The notes under the pieces were generated by a model. The model was not told the origin of the DNA. It ran no database searches and saw only the letters and a program-made list of their open reading frames with translations. Shown here piece by piece: positions 1-6,745 of a stretch of DNA of 64,000 bases. The DNA comes from Pseudoalteromonas luteoviolacea (GTDB taxonomy: Bacteria; Pseudomonadota; Gammaproteobacteria; Enterobacterales; Alteromonadaceae). The stretch spans positions 1 to 64,000 of the forward strand of contig NZ_JWIC01000009.1 of NCBI RefSeq assembly GCF_000814765.1, in the 5' to 3' direction. How positions within the stretch are numbered: the stretch's first letter is position 1; each line of letters starts with the position of its first letter. A program made the translations under genes and the position numbers.

Positions 1-820
1 AGGACTTTAGCTGTTTATCTCCAGCACATTTATCAATTCCCAGCATCACGGTTTTTCCGCCACTGCTAAATTGTTTTGGGGTAACGCCTAAATATACTGA
101 AGCACATCGCCCATTTTTAAAATGCTCCGTTTGACTCAAGCTGGCAATTAGCCCCGCTGCGCCTAAAACTCCCACACCTTCAAGCGCAATAACACGTTGG
201 CATTGTTCATTTTGAGAAACAAGCAGTTCTAGGTTTTTAGTGACTTTATTCAGAGATTGCTCTATTTGATGGTATTGAGCTTTTAAGACACTGAGTAATG
301 GCAATAATACCTCTGGTAAACTATTGCACTCTGTTAAAACCTCTTTCAATGCTTTCTTGGAGCGAGGAATAGTGATGCCATATTCATAAAATAAGGCCCT
401 AATATGATTACTGAGTTGTGTAAGTTGTTTATCCAGAAACTTACGACTCACAGTGAGCGTTTGGAGAATTTGCTGTTCTATGTTTTTTACTGGAGAAAAG
501 GGCATATTTGGTTGAATAGCAGCAATCGCAATCCCGATAGCATCATTGGCATCTGTTTTTTGTTTGCTTATATAAGGCTTAACATGTTTCGGAGACATCC
601 CTCTCACTTCATGACCATAGGATTGAGCAACCCGCCCCCAATAATGAAAACTGCCACATCCCTCCATTGCCACAATGCTAGGAGGAGAGTTAGCGAGTAT
701 CTGGCGAACTTTAGATGGAGACTGTGCTTTATTAAAAATAATTTCGCCATGTTTAGAGACTTTTGCGACTTGGATAATATTTTTTGCAAGATCGAGCGCA
801 ATCACGTTACGATTATTCAT
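1..820 (-). CDS. IS110-family transposase, C-terminus cut by window edge
   Basis: The frame is open from the ATG at 820 to the window start, giving 273 residues without a stop; full-length family members are about 320-340. The N-terminus reads MNNRNVIALDLAK, the first acidic strand of the RuvC-like DEDD domain. It is followed by AMEGCGSFHYWGR (near residue 53) and KTDANDA (near 91), both hallmarks of IS110/IS1111 transposases. The region GVGVLGAAGLIASL (near 222) begins the transposase_20 domain, whose conserved serine lies around or beyond the edge. A strong AAAGGAG ribosome binding site lies upstream but inside a hairpin. The enzyme catalyses movement of its own element. Whether the copy is intact cannot be judged here. 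Confidence 0.9.
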   Translation of the reverse strand, partial: MNNRNVIALDLAKNIIQVAKVSKHGEIIFNKAQSPSKVRQILANSPPSIVAMEGCGSFHYWGRVAQSYGHEVRGMSPKHVKPYISKQKTDANDAIGIAIAAIQPNMPFSPVKNIEQQILQTLTVSRKFLDKQLTQLSNHIRALFYEYGITIPRSKKALKEVLTECNSLPEVLLPLLSVLKAQYHQIEQSLNKVTKNLELLVSQNEQCQRVIALEGVGVLGAAGLIASLSQTEHFKNGRCASVYLGVTPKQFSSGGKTVMLGIDKCAGDKQLKS

Positions 821-888
821 ATATGGACTCCTTTGTTTTGGTCGACACCACATTACACTGTATGTGAAGTGTGGTGGAGTCCATATAT
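819..888 (-). promoter_or_regulatory. fold-back hairpin masking the transposase start
   Basis: A perfect 13-bp inverted repeat (819-831 with 876-888) flanks an inner 9-bp stem with one mismatch (846-854 with 868-876). On the minus-strand transcript the downstream arm holds the AAAGGAG ribosome binding site and reaches the ATG, so reading through from outside would hide the start. This is the known fold-back protection of insertion sequences such as IS10 and IS50. Alternatively it could be part of a structured element-end RNA. Confidence 0.55.
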
Positions 889-893
889 CGCTT

Positions 894-950
894 CAGGATC
901 CATTTCTTTTTTGCATAATATTTGGTTTCCGGAGCAAGTCCGGAATGACA
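894..950. repeat. dispersed palindromic repeat next to the IS
   Basis: The stretch begins CAGGATCCATTTCT and ends in a 7-bp stem-loop (927-933 with 939-945, loop GCAAG) followed by TGACA. Its style is that of the dispersed TTCCGGA/TCCGGAA palindromes found between genes in many proteobacteria. IS110-family elements are known to target REP-like palindromes, so this could be the insertion target. The exact IS end cannot be fixed from one side. Confidence 0.45.
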
Positions 951-1014
951 TAGAGAGAACATGATAGAGATTGATGGCAGTGTATTGACTTTGTTTAGTT
1001 AAAATGGCTTGTTT

Positions 1015-1131
1015 CACCTTGCGCAAATTGAACGTACTCGCTTCGCTCGTTATCGTTACATTTTGCACGTTAATCACCTTGCGCAAAAAGAGCGTACTCA
1101 CTGCGTTCGTTGTCGCTAGCCTTTGGTACGA
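1015..1131. repeat. 60-bp repeat, two tandem copies
   Basis: Copies begin at 1015 and 1075 with CACCTTGCGCAAA and carry the core ACTCGCTTCGCTCGTTATCG (or the variant ACTCACTGCGTTCG), ending near TTTTGCACGTTAAT. The second copy runs straight into the first 5S rRNA remnant. Being a multiple of three long, the array keeps spurious reading frames open in both directions. Confidence 0.85.
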
Positions 1132-1193
1132 TAGCGCCGATGATAGTGTGTGGGGCGGCCAGCGGTGGCTTTCCCGACATTACCAAGTGCCAA
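1131..1193 (+). pseudogene. decayed 5S rRNA 3' half
   Basis: The segment contains AGCGCCGATGATAGTGTG, matching the 5S rRNA helix IV region as remembered from Pseudoalteromonas and Shewanella, and ends GACATTACCAAGTGCCAAAT, close to the 5S 3' end (GACATCGCCAAGCGCC). The middle is rearranged and no 5' half precedes it; a 60-bp repeat stands there instead. It is followed at 1202 by a terminator, as after an rRNA operon. Confidence 0.55.
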
Positions 1194-1201
1194 ATAAAAC
1201 A

Positions 1202-1232
1202 AAGCCCGATTCGAAAGAGTCGGGCTTTTTTG
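1202..1232 (+). terminator. intrinsic terminator after 5S remnant
   Basis: Arms AAGCCCGA (1202-1209) and TCGGGCTT (1220-1227) enclose a 10-nt loop, followed by a run of T. The same hairpin recurs at 1600-1630 after the second 5S remnant. Confidence 0.75.
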
Positions 1233-1270
1233 CGTTTAAGTCCCTCGGCAACGGTTAAACTAGCTTATTT

Positions 1271-1340
1271 CACCTTGCGCAAAAAGAGCGTACTCACTGC
1301 GCTCGCTGTCGCTAGCCTTTTGCACGATAAGCGCAAGGTG
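1271..1340. repeat. single 60-bp repeat with inverted end
   Basis: One copy of the CACCTTGCGC repeat (1271-1330) is followed at once by its inverted first ten bases, GCGCAAGGTG (1331-1340), so the copy is bounded by 10-bp inverted repeats. The preceding segment GGTTAAACTAGCTTATTTCA recurs, with changes, before other copies (around 994, 1403 and 1650). Confidence 0.75.
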
Positions 1341-1556
1341 AAGGGAGCAACCTTCACCGCTTTAACCCTTTACTCCTTTTGAATACAGTCCCTTAGCAAC
1401 GGTTAAAATGGCCTATTTCACCGTTGTATGTTTTATTGCATTACGTTATTTCTTTGTAGATAGTGCTGCGTTGTCTATTCATCCCTGAAGCTGGGTCCCA
1501 TCGCGCATCCATGCGCTCATCTCAATGAACTGCGAAGCTTCGCTTCGGTCTCATTT

Positions 1557-1592
1557 CGCCCATGTGAAAGTAGGACATTGCCAAGCGCCAAA
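1557..1592 (+). pseudogene. 5S rRNA 3'-end fragment
   Basis: GCCCATGTGAAAGTAGGACA followed by TTGCCAAGCGCC closely matches the 3' end of 5S rRNA of Pseudoalteromonas type as remembered. The upstream 60-80 bp do not read as 5S, so only the 3' end remains. It sits eight bases before a terminator identical in its stem to that at 1202. Confidence 0.65.
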
Positions 1593-1599
1593 TAAAAGA

Positions 1600-1630
1600 G
1601 AGCCCGATTCGAAAGAGTCGGGCTTTTTTG
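1600..1630 (+). terminator. second copy of the rrn-like terminator
   Basis: AGCCCGA and TCGGGCT arms with the loop TTCGAAAGAG and a T run, the same as the hairpin at 1202-1232. The shared flanks make a direct repeat of roughly 110 bp. Confidence 0.75.
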
Positions 1631-1669
1631 CGTTTAAGCCCCCTCAGCAACAGCTAAACTAGCTTATTT

Positions 1670-1970
1670 CACCTTGCGCAAATTGAACGTACTCGCTTCG
1701 CTCGTTATCGTTACACTTTGCACGATACTCACCTTGCGCAAATTGAACGTACTCACTTCGCTCGTTATCGTTACATTTTGCACGTTAATCACTTTGCGCG
1801 AAAAGAATGGCAGCGCTCCGCGCTGTGTCATAAACCTTTCGCACAATACTCACCTTGCGCAAATTGAACGTACTCGCTTCGCTCGCTATCGTTACATTTT
1901 GCACGTTAATCACCTTGCGTAAAAAGAGCGGACTCACTGCGTTCGCTGTCGCTAGCCTTTTGCACATTAA
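1670..1970. repeat. 60-bp repeat, five tandem copies
   Basis: Copies start at 1670, 1730, 1790, 1851 and 1911, each opening CACCTTGCGCA or a near variant (CACTTTGCGCG at 1790). The third is the most diverged, with CAGCGCTCCGCGCTGTG in place of the usual core. A degenerate next start (CAACTTGCT) coincides with the end of the carotenoid oxygenase gene, so the array abuts its stop codon. Confidence 0.85.
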
Positions 1971-3500
1971 TCAACTTGCTAAGAAGTTACCATGAAACCC
2001 TAAAGGAATAGCATAGGGCAACCAGGCTCTACAAATTGGTCCTGCTGATATGTTGTGTGCATTAAATATATTGAGGCAAGTACGCTTTGTTGGAATGTGT
2101 AACGCAGTACCAATTAAGTAATCATTTCTAGCGTTTTCGTTAGAGGCTGTTAATACATGCTCTTCAACTAAATAGTCCTTACCATAAGTGAAAGTATCCA
2201 CGCTATCATTGTCTAAGTTAATACGTCTAACGCTATCGCTCCAAACATCGCTTTCTATAGATGACAGAGTGAATAAATCACGATTCTTCTTACCAGTTAA
2301 TGCACTATATATACGCGGAAATTCGCTGATTCCATCGATAGTGTATGATCTCACTTTACCATTTCGCAATAAGCTAAATACGACAGTTTTCGCGGGTGAT
2401 ACAGGTATATCGCTTTTTCCTTGCATCATCGCAGTCATTTGGTTTAGTACATTCCCGTTTGGGTATAAACTCGCATCAAAAGATATGTTGTCATTTTTAT
2501 CCTCCCAAGCATTGCCAAAATGAAAAACAAAACCAGGATCTAAACTATATTTTCTTACGACCTTGAGCGTACCTTTACTGATAATGAGTACTTCCATGGC
2601 CTGCTCTGGCGCAAATTGAATAGATGAAAATTGCCCTTCTATGGTTCTATCCCGTTTCAACGAAGGTAATAAAAGAAGAATATGTTTTTCGGTGATTAAG
2701 AAGTCATGCACCATTCCCCCTGTAAACCCGCTATTAACCATACCTACATTTTGTAATTTACCATGGCTATTTAACTGGTATAAAACTATATGGCCACTAA
2801 GCGCGTAGCCAAAATTCCATATCGTCCCATCCGCTTCTACTTTCGGGTGTGCAGAGAAGGGTAAGCCTTTTAAACTATTTTTATGCTGCGTACCTTCACC
2901 GAGATTAATCAGCGATTTAGTTTTGAGTGTACCTCCATCAATTGCGGTTGCAGAGCCAGCTTCCCACAGTGCCCATAACTCCCCGTTAACTGGCAATACA
3001 TTCGTATTGGCTGTATTAATTGAATCAGGGTTGTTGATTGCAAGGCTGTTTGGCAGTTTACTATCTGGGCCAGAAAACAAAAATCTGCCAGCTTTTTCTT
3101 CAGCGATAAATTTACTTGTTTGTGTAAATTTACCTTGGTGATGTACAGCTCCTTCTGCAAACTGAAACTGATGGATCATGCCATCCCCTTCAAATAAGTG
3201 CGTATACCTCTGCTCAGCTCTTTGGTGCCGAGCTGGACCGTTGCGATAAAAGAAACCTTGCAGATCTTTTGGCAATTGGCCTTCTACTTTCAATTGACGA
3301 GGTGAAAAGTCAGAGTCAGTGCCAAGCACACCTATCAAGTCTGGGTTTGTGTCCAATGCAGCTAAAAAGCGTTGTTGATTGACCTTTAACGGATCAACGT
3401 GAGGTAAGCTGCCTTGCATAGCGGCGAGACAAGGCGCTGAGATAGTTGCATGTGTAATGGGCGCTGCTAGCATGCCTTTAAGTAATTGCCGACGGTCCAT
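1971..3500 (-). CDS. carotenoid oxygenase (RPE65/CCD family), Tat-exported
   Basis: This 509-residue protein should cleave a double bond of a carotenoid or related polyene with O2 at a four-histidine Fe(II) site. The candidate ligands are visible: H218 (FSAHPKV), H265 (GGMVHDFLIT), H327 (FVFHFGNAWED) and H503 (GFHGNFLAS), in the family's usual order with the last near the C-terminus. The conserved GFFYRNGPA and LFEGDGMIH stretches lie at 82-110. The N-terminus MDRRQLLKGM is a twin-arginine signal, so export is expected, which is less usual for this family. The gene follows a DUF2141 gene by 11 bases in one operon. The substrate cannot be told. Confidence 0.9.
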   Translation of the reverse strand: MDRRQLLKGMLAAPITHATISAPCLAAMQGSLPHVDPLKVNQQRFLAALDTNPDLIGVLGTDSDFSPRQLKVEGQLPKDLQGFFYRNGPARHQRAEQRYTHLFEGDGMIHQFQFAEGAVHHQGKFTQTSKFIAEEKAGRFLFSGPDSKLPNSLAINNPDSINTANTNVLPVNGELWALWEAGSATAIDGGTLKTKSLINLGEGTQHKNSLKGLPFSAHPKVEADGTIWNFGYALSGHIVLYQLNSHGKLQNVGMVNSGFTGGMVHDFLITEKHILLLLPSLKRDRTIEGQFSSIQFAPEQAMEVLIISKGTLKVVRKYSLDPGFVFHFGNAWEDKNDNISFDASLYPNGNVLNQMTAMMQGKSDIPVSPAKTVVFSLLRNGKVRSYTIDGISEFPRIYSALTGKKNRDLFTLSSIESDVWSDSVRRINLDNDSVDTFTYGKDYLVEEHVLTASNENARNDYLIGTALHIPTKRTCLNIFNAHNISAGPICRAWLPYAIPLGFHGNFLAS

Positions 3501-3511
3501 AATGAGATCCT

Positions 3512-3922
3512 TTAGTAGCTTATATTGGTACTTTCTGTGTTGTTACCATTCTTGATGGTGATCGCCATATCTTGATATTTCGGCGGTCCAAATTGCATGG
3601 TCGCATTATTTGAAAAGCCAACTCCCTCTACTGGGATACCGAATAAGTTTGTATCTAGTTGTGCATTATTATTAACATCATGAAAGAAGCGAATGACATA
3701 CTCTCCGCTTTCTATGTCTGAGAAGTTTGCCTGTACTGTGCCTTTTTTTGCAGGGATGATACTTTGGATATAGCTTTTACCTGCTTTAAAGTCCTGCGCT
3801 CCTTTAAATAATTCGATATACACTTTTCCCTGTTCGTTACTGACGTTAGTGATTTGTAATTCAAGGTGATTGGCCATGACTGGTGCGCAGCATAGAGCCA
3901 GTGTTGAAATTAAAGCCTTCAT
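3512..3922 (-). CDS. DUF2141 secreted protein
   Basis: A 136-residue protein with a clear signal peptide (about 1-17, ending PVMANH). It carries the DUF2141 pattern: ELQITNVSNEQGKVYIELF, GEYVIRFFHDVNNNAQLDTN and GIPVEGVGFSNNA. The family is small, all-beta and of unknown function. A GGAAG ribosome binding site precedes the ATG. It is the first gene of a two-gene unit with the carotenoid oxygenase, divergent from the LytTR regulator, so both may answer to that regulator. Confidence 0.85.
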   Translation of the reverse strand: MKALISTLALCCAPVMANHLELQITNVSNEQGKVYIELFKGAQDFKAGKSYIQSIIPAKKGTVQANFSDIESGEYVIRFFHDVNNNAQLDTNLFGIPVEGVGFSNNATMQFGPPKYQDMAITIKNGNNTESTNISY

Positions 3923-3980
3923 ATATTCTTCCTTACTTATCTGTTTTTTTTGGTGCTTATTTGCGGTGATTGATAAAAAA

Positions 3981-3998
3981 GATAAAATGGATTTTATC
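3981..3998. promoter_or_regulatory. 18-bp palindrome between divergent genes
   Basis: GATAAAAT and ATTTTATC form perfect 8-bp arms around GG. The site lies between the DUF2141 operon and the LytTR gene and is a candidate operator. It does not match a site I can name. Confidence 0.4.
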
Positions 3999-4014
3999 CA
4001 TGAACAATATGAGT

Positions 4015-4048
4015 TTCGTGAGTTAGGCAGGTACTTCGTGGGTTAGGC
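4015..4048 (+). promoter_or_regulatory. tandem 14-bp direct repeats, likely LytTR sites
   Basis: TTCGTGAGTTAGGC (4015-4028) and TTCGTGGGTTAGGC (4035-4048) repeat with a 20-bp period, about two helical turns, so both face the same side of the DNA. LytTR regulators bind pairs of direct repeats roughly two turns apart, and a LytTR gene starts 20-35 bases downstream, which suggests autoregulation. Confidence 0.5.
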
Positions 4049-4082
4049 TAATTTAGCAGATGTCTTTTTGGCGAATCGTGAA

Positions 4083-4925
4083 ATGAAAAAAAATAACTAT
4101 AAAAATCATAATGAAAGCTCAAGATGGACAATTCGTAATCTTGCTTCTGATGGCACTATTGTTTTGTTATGTGCATGCTTTTTGGCCTTTTTAAAACCTT
4201 TTGGTATGGACAGCGTTAGTTTTGTGTACGCATTGAGCTTCTGGGTAACCATTTGTCTGTGTGGTTACTTGGTTTATGCACCCGCGTTGACTTTGGGTAG
4301 AACGGCGCTTTCAAGTTTAGCGCCTAATTTGAAGACAAAAAATGTCCTGTCTTTGGTGGTCTCTATTTTATGTGCCAGCATCATTATGGGGCTCATCACG
4401 CCATTTATCATTACCCGTTTTTTTTCTTTGTCATCAAGTTATTGGGAGAGCGTGCCTTTCGCTATCATGGCTTGCTTATTTATTGGGGGAGTTATCACCT
4501 TAATCAGTGTAACAAAGACTTTTGTGCAGCAACAACATGCGATGATCACCTATCAGCAACAGCGCTTAGAGTTAGAGCAACCAGAAGAGACGATATTGCA
4601 GCAGAAAATGTTGATGGACTTTATGCGTAAATTGCCTATCGAAAAACGTGGAGAGCTCATTTGTTTGCAAATGGATGATCATTATCTGCAAGTACACACA
4701 GACAAAGGAAGCCATATGCTTTTAATGCGCTTTAAAGATGCACTAAAGCAATTGGATGGTTATCCTGGTTTTCAGACTCACCGCTCTTGGTGGGTATCCA
4801 CCAACGCAGTGACTGCAACAAAGCGTGAAGGGCGTCGGCTTATTTTACGACTGAATAACAATATGGAAGTGCCTGTCTCTCAAACATTTCTCAGCCAAAC
4901 AAAACACACGCTCAATATGCCATAG
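4083..4925 (+). CDS. membrane-bound LytTR transcriptional regulator
   Basis: The protein of about 280 residues has four membrane helices in its N-terminal half (FLAFLKPFG onward), a short linker with a glutamine-rich helix, and a C-terminal LytTR DNA-binding domain (from about residue 185: GELICLQMDDHYLQVHT, FQTHRSWWVSTNAV, GRRLILRLNNNMEVPVSQ). It is a one-component regulator: the membrane part presumably senses something and the LytTR part binds DNA. I chose the ATG at 4083; a TTG at 4068 in the same frame would add five residues, and neither has a good ribosome binding site. Direct repeats upstream suggest self-control. Confidence 0.85.
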   Translation: MKKNNYKNHNESSRWTIRNLASDGTIVLLCACFLAFLKPFGMDSVSFVYALSFWVTICLCGYLVYAPALTLGRTALSSLAPNLKTKNVLSLVVSILCASIIMGLITPFIITRFFSLSSSYWESVPFAIMACLFIGGVITLISVTKTFVQQQHAMITYQQQRLELEQPEETILQQKMLMDFMRKLPIEKRGELICLQMDDHYLQVHTDKGSHMLLMRFKDALKQLDGYPGFQTHRSWWVSTNAVTATKREGRRLILRLNNNMEVPVSQTFLSQTKHTLNMP

Positions 4926-4942
4926 CAGGCTGAGATAGTTAT

Positions 4943-4980
4943 ATGCAATCAAGTGCGACTTGTGTCGCACCTGATTGCAT
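4943..4980. promoter_or_regulatory. 38-bp palindromic operator upstream of blaI-like gene
   Basis: A nearly perfect palindrome (one mismatch pair) with the core GTGCGACTTGTGTCGCAC. It lacks a T run, so it looks like an operator rather than a terminator. It sits 33 bases before the BlaI-like repressor gene, and its GTGCGAC half site occurs again at 4987. Confidence 0.6.
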
Positions 4981-4986
4981 GTTAAG

Positions 4987-5002
4987 GTGCGACATATGTC
5001 AC
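4987..5002. promoter_or_regulatory. second operator-like site overlapping RBS region
   Basis: GTGCGACATATGTCAC contains the perfect palindrome GACATATGTC and shares GTGCGAC with the larger site upstream. It ends just before the AGGAGG ribosome binding site (5003-5008), where a bound repressor would block transcription. Confidence 0.55.
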
Positions 5003-5012
5003 AGGAGGGTAT

Positions 5013-5390
5013 ATGTTGAAACCAAATAATACGGAACTAGTCATATTAAAATTGCTTTGGCAAAAAGAACCAAGAACGGCTAGAGAAATTCATGATGCAA
5101 TTGAAGCTGACTTTGCATGGAGCTACTCATCAACTCGCAAAACACTTGAGCGTATGGCTGACAAAGGCTTGTTAAATGTAGGGGAGCTAGGTAATAAAAA
5201 AATATTCACCGCAGAAGTCGACAAAGTGCCTACTTTAGCAGCGTGTGCGCAAGAGTTTGCGAAATCCGTTTTTGAATTAGATGGGCCGTTACCGGTTGCT
5301 ATGTTTGCTGATAGCCGCTTAATTCAAGAAGAAGAGTTAGATGAACTTGAGTCATTACTTGAAGAATTGAATGAAAAGGGCAAAGAGTAA
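5013..5390 (+). CDS. BlaI/MecI-family repressor
   Basis: This 125-residue winged-helix protein carries the BlaI/MecI signature: NTELVILKLLWQKEPRTARE at the start, YSSTRKTLERMADKGLL as the recognition helix region, and an acidic C-terminal dimerisation helix. Family members repress until a partner M56 protease triggers their cleavage. That partner is encoded nine bases downstream, as in blaI-blaR1. An AGGAGG site gives a clear ATG start. Palindromes at 4943-4980 and 4987-5002 are its probable operators. No beta-lactamase is nearby, so the target is more likely cell-wall genes of the same operon. Confidence 0.92.
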   Translation: MLKPNNTELVILKLLWQKEPRTAREIHDAIEADFAWSYSSTRKTLERMADKGLLNVGELGNKKIFTAEVDKVPTLAACAQEFAKSVFELDGPLPVAMFADSRLIQEEELDELESLLEELNEKGKE

Positions 5391-5399
5391 GGTATATAC

Positions 5400-6743
5400 A
5401 TGGATGGGTCATTAATTAGTCCGCTGCTGATCTTAACCTTATGGCTCTTAACGAGCTTTGTATTATTTAACATTGGTAAATATATAACCAAAAAATACCC
5501 AGCAACACCGGCGATATGGTGGGCGACTCTCATTTTATCGGCTTTGCCCATTTTACCGATTGGGGCGAATACTGAAGTAGGCGCCATTCCAAAAGTCCTA
5601 CTTGAGTTTGGTGGATATGTTGAGCAAAAGCAGCAGCAAGCAGCGCAAATATCAGCTCAAAATATGCAATTTTCCTTTGATGTGTTGTTCTATATTGCGG
5701 TTGTTCTTTACTTTGTTGTAGTAATACACAAGCTCAGTCGTTTTTATAGTAGCTGGCGTAATATGCACAGGTTACTCATGACCTCTAAGCCTTTTGAGCA
5801 ATCAACAACACCGACGCTTTGCGTTGCAGTTCCAATTACCTGCTCACCTTTTGTATTCGGGTTATTGGACAGTAAAATTATATTACCCAATTACTTTTCG
5901 CAGTTGAGTCCTGAGCAGCAGCATACTCTGCTATGCCATGAAGCCACCCACATACACCATAAAGACCATATTGCATTGCTTATTTGGAGCATATTGAGGT
6001 GTCTTTTTTGGTTCAACCCGTTTATAAAAAAAATGGAAAAGGGATTTATTCATGCGATGGAACTGAGGTGTGACTTAAAAACAGTGAGAGACTGTGACAT
6101 CAATAAAAAGGATTACGCGATAACATTAATGGCAGTGTTGAAGCGCTCAGTTGCGACCCGCTCTATGCCAAATACAGCGAATTTCTCTTCAGATGCATTG
6201 AGTTTAGAAGATTACAAGTTGAGATTTCAGCAGATCATCCAACCACAGTCTAGTAAACCTGTCTATCTATTCGCATTGTTGTTATTGATAACCTGCTCTC
6301 TCGGGGTTGCTAATATTAAAGCAAGACCTGTCTTATACGCAGATTTAGATAGGTGGCACAACCCTCTTAGCGATTTTGTGATCAGCTCATACTATGGCCA
6401 TATTTCAGAGTTTCGGCATCTTAAGCCACATGGCGGTATTGACTTAGTTGCACCTGTTGGAACACCTGTGATGGCAGTACTGGGTGGGGTCGTTATTGTG
6501 GCAGATGCCAGCACGCTGTCGCCTAACCTCGGTAATGTGGTACTTCTGCAACATGAAAATGGGTATCAAAGTTTATATGCTCACTTAGATACAATTAACG
6601 TGACACAGGGGATGCGGATCAAAGGCGGTAATGAGATTGGTACGTTAGGTGCGAGTGGTCGAGTAACAGGCGCACATCTTCACTTTGAGCTGTTATATCA
6701 AGAACAGCGAGTCAATCCATTGGGTATTCTAGAACTAAAATAA
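5400..6743 (+). CDS. M56 (BlaR1-like) protease fused to M23 peptidase domain
   Basis: Membrane helices near 5-25, 37-54 and 94-109 precede an M56 zinc site HEATH at 180-184, with a downstream ELRCD motif whose E221 is the usual third ligand. A last membrane helix at about 288-304 leads to a C-terminal M23 domain with H344/D348 (HGGID), H395 (LYAHLD) and HLH at 426-428, all metal and catalytic residues present. In BlaR1 this C-terminal position holds the beta-lactam-binding sensor. Here a peptidoglycan endopeptidase fold replaces it, so the protein may sense or cut murein outside the membrane and cleave the BlaI-like repressor inside. This coupling is inference. It is the second gene of a four-gene operon. 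Confidence 0.9.
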   Translation: MDGSLISPLLILTLWLLTSFVLFNIGKYITKKYPATPAIWWATLILSALPILPIGANTEVGAIPKVLLEFGGYVEQKQQQAAQISAQNMQFSFDVLFYIAVVLYFVVVIHKLSRFYSSWRNMHRLLMTSKPFEQSTTPTLCVAVPITCSPFVFGLLDSKIILPNYFSQLSPEQQHTLLCHEATHIHHKDHIALLIWSILRCLFWFNPFIKKMEKGFIHAMELRCDLKTVRDCDINKKDYAITLMAVLKRSVATRSMPNTANFSSDALSLEDYKLRFQQIIQPQSSKPVYLFALLLLITCSLGVANIKARPVLYADLDRWHNPLSDFVISSYYGHISEFRHLKPHGGIDLVAPVGTPVMAVLGGVVIVADASTLSPNLGNVVLLQHENGYQSLYAHLDTINVTQGMRIKGGNEIGTLGASGRVTGAHLHFELLYQEQRVNPLGILELK

Positions 6744-6745
6744 CG

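Noticed and set aside
819..893. Bridge RNA of the IS110 element
   Set aside because: The upstream end is only about 70 bases, shorter than known bridge RNAs, and IS1111-type elements carry it at the other end, outside the window. The hairpin is better explained as start-site masking.
404..964. 186-codon open frame on the plus strand
   Set aside because: It lies antisense to the IS110-type transposase, whose frame is open across the region and has family motifs.
1664..1967. Short frames in the 60-bp repeat array coding for a 20-residue repeated peptide
   Set aside because: The unit is a multiple of three, so frames stay open on both strands by chance; no ribosome binding site, and overlapping frames disagree.
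4930..5012. Terminator of the LytTR gene at the 38-bp palindrome
   Set aside because: No T run follows and the half site recurs just downstream next to the repressor start, so an operator is the better reading.
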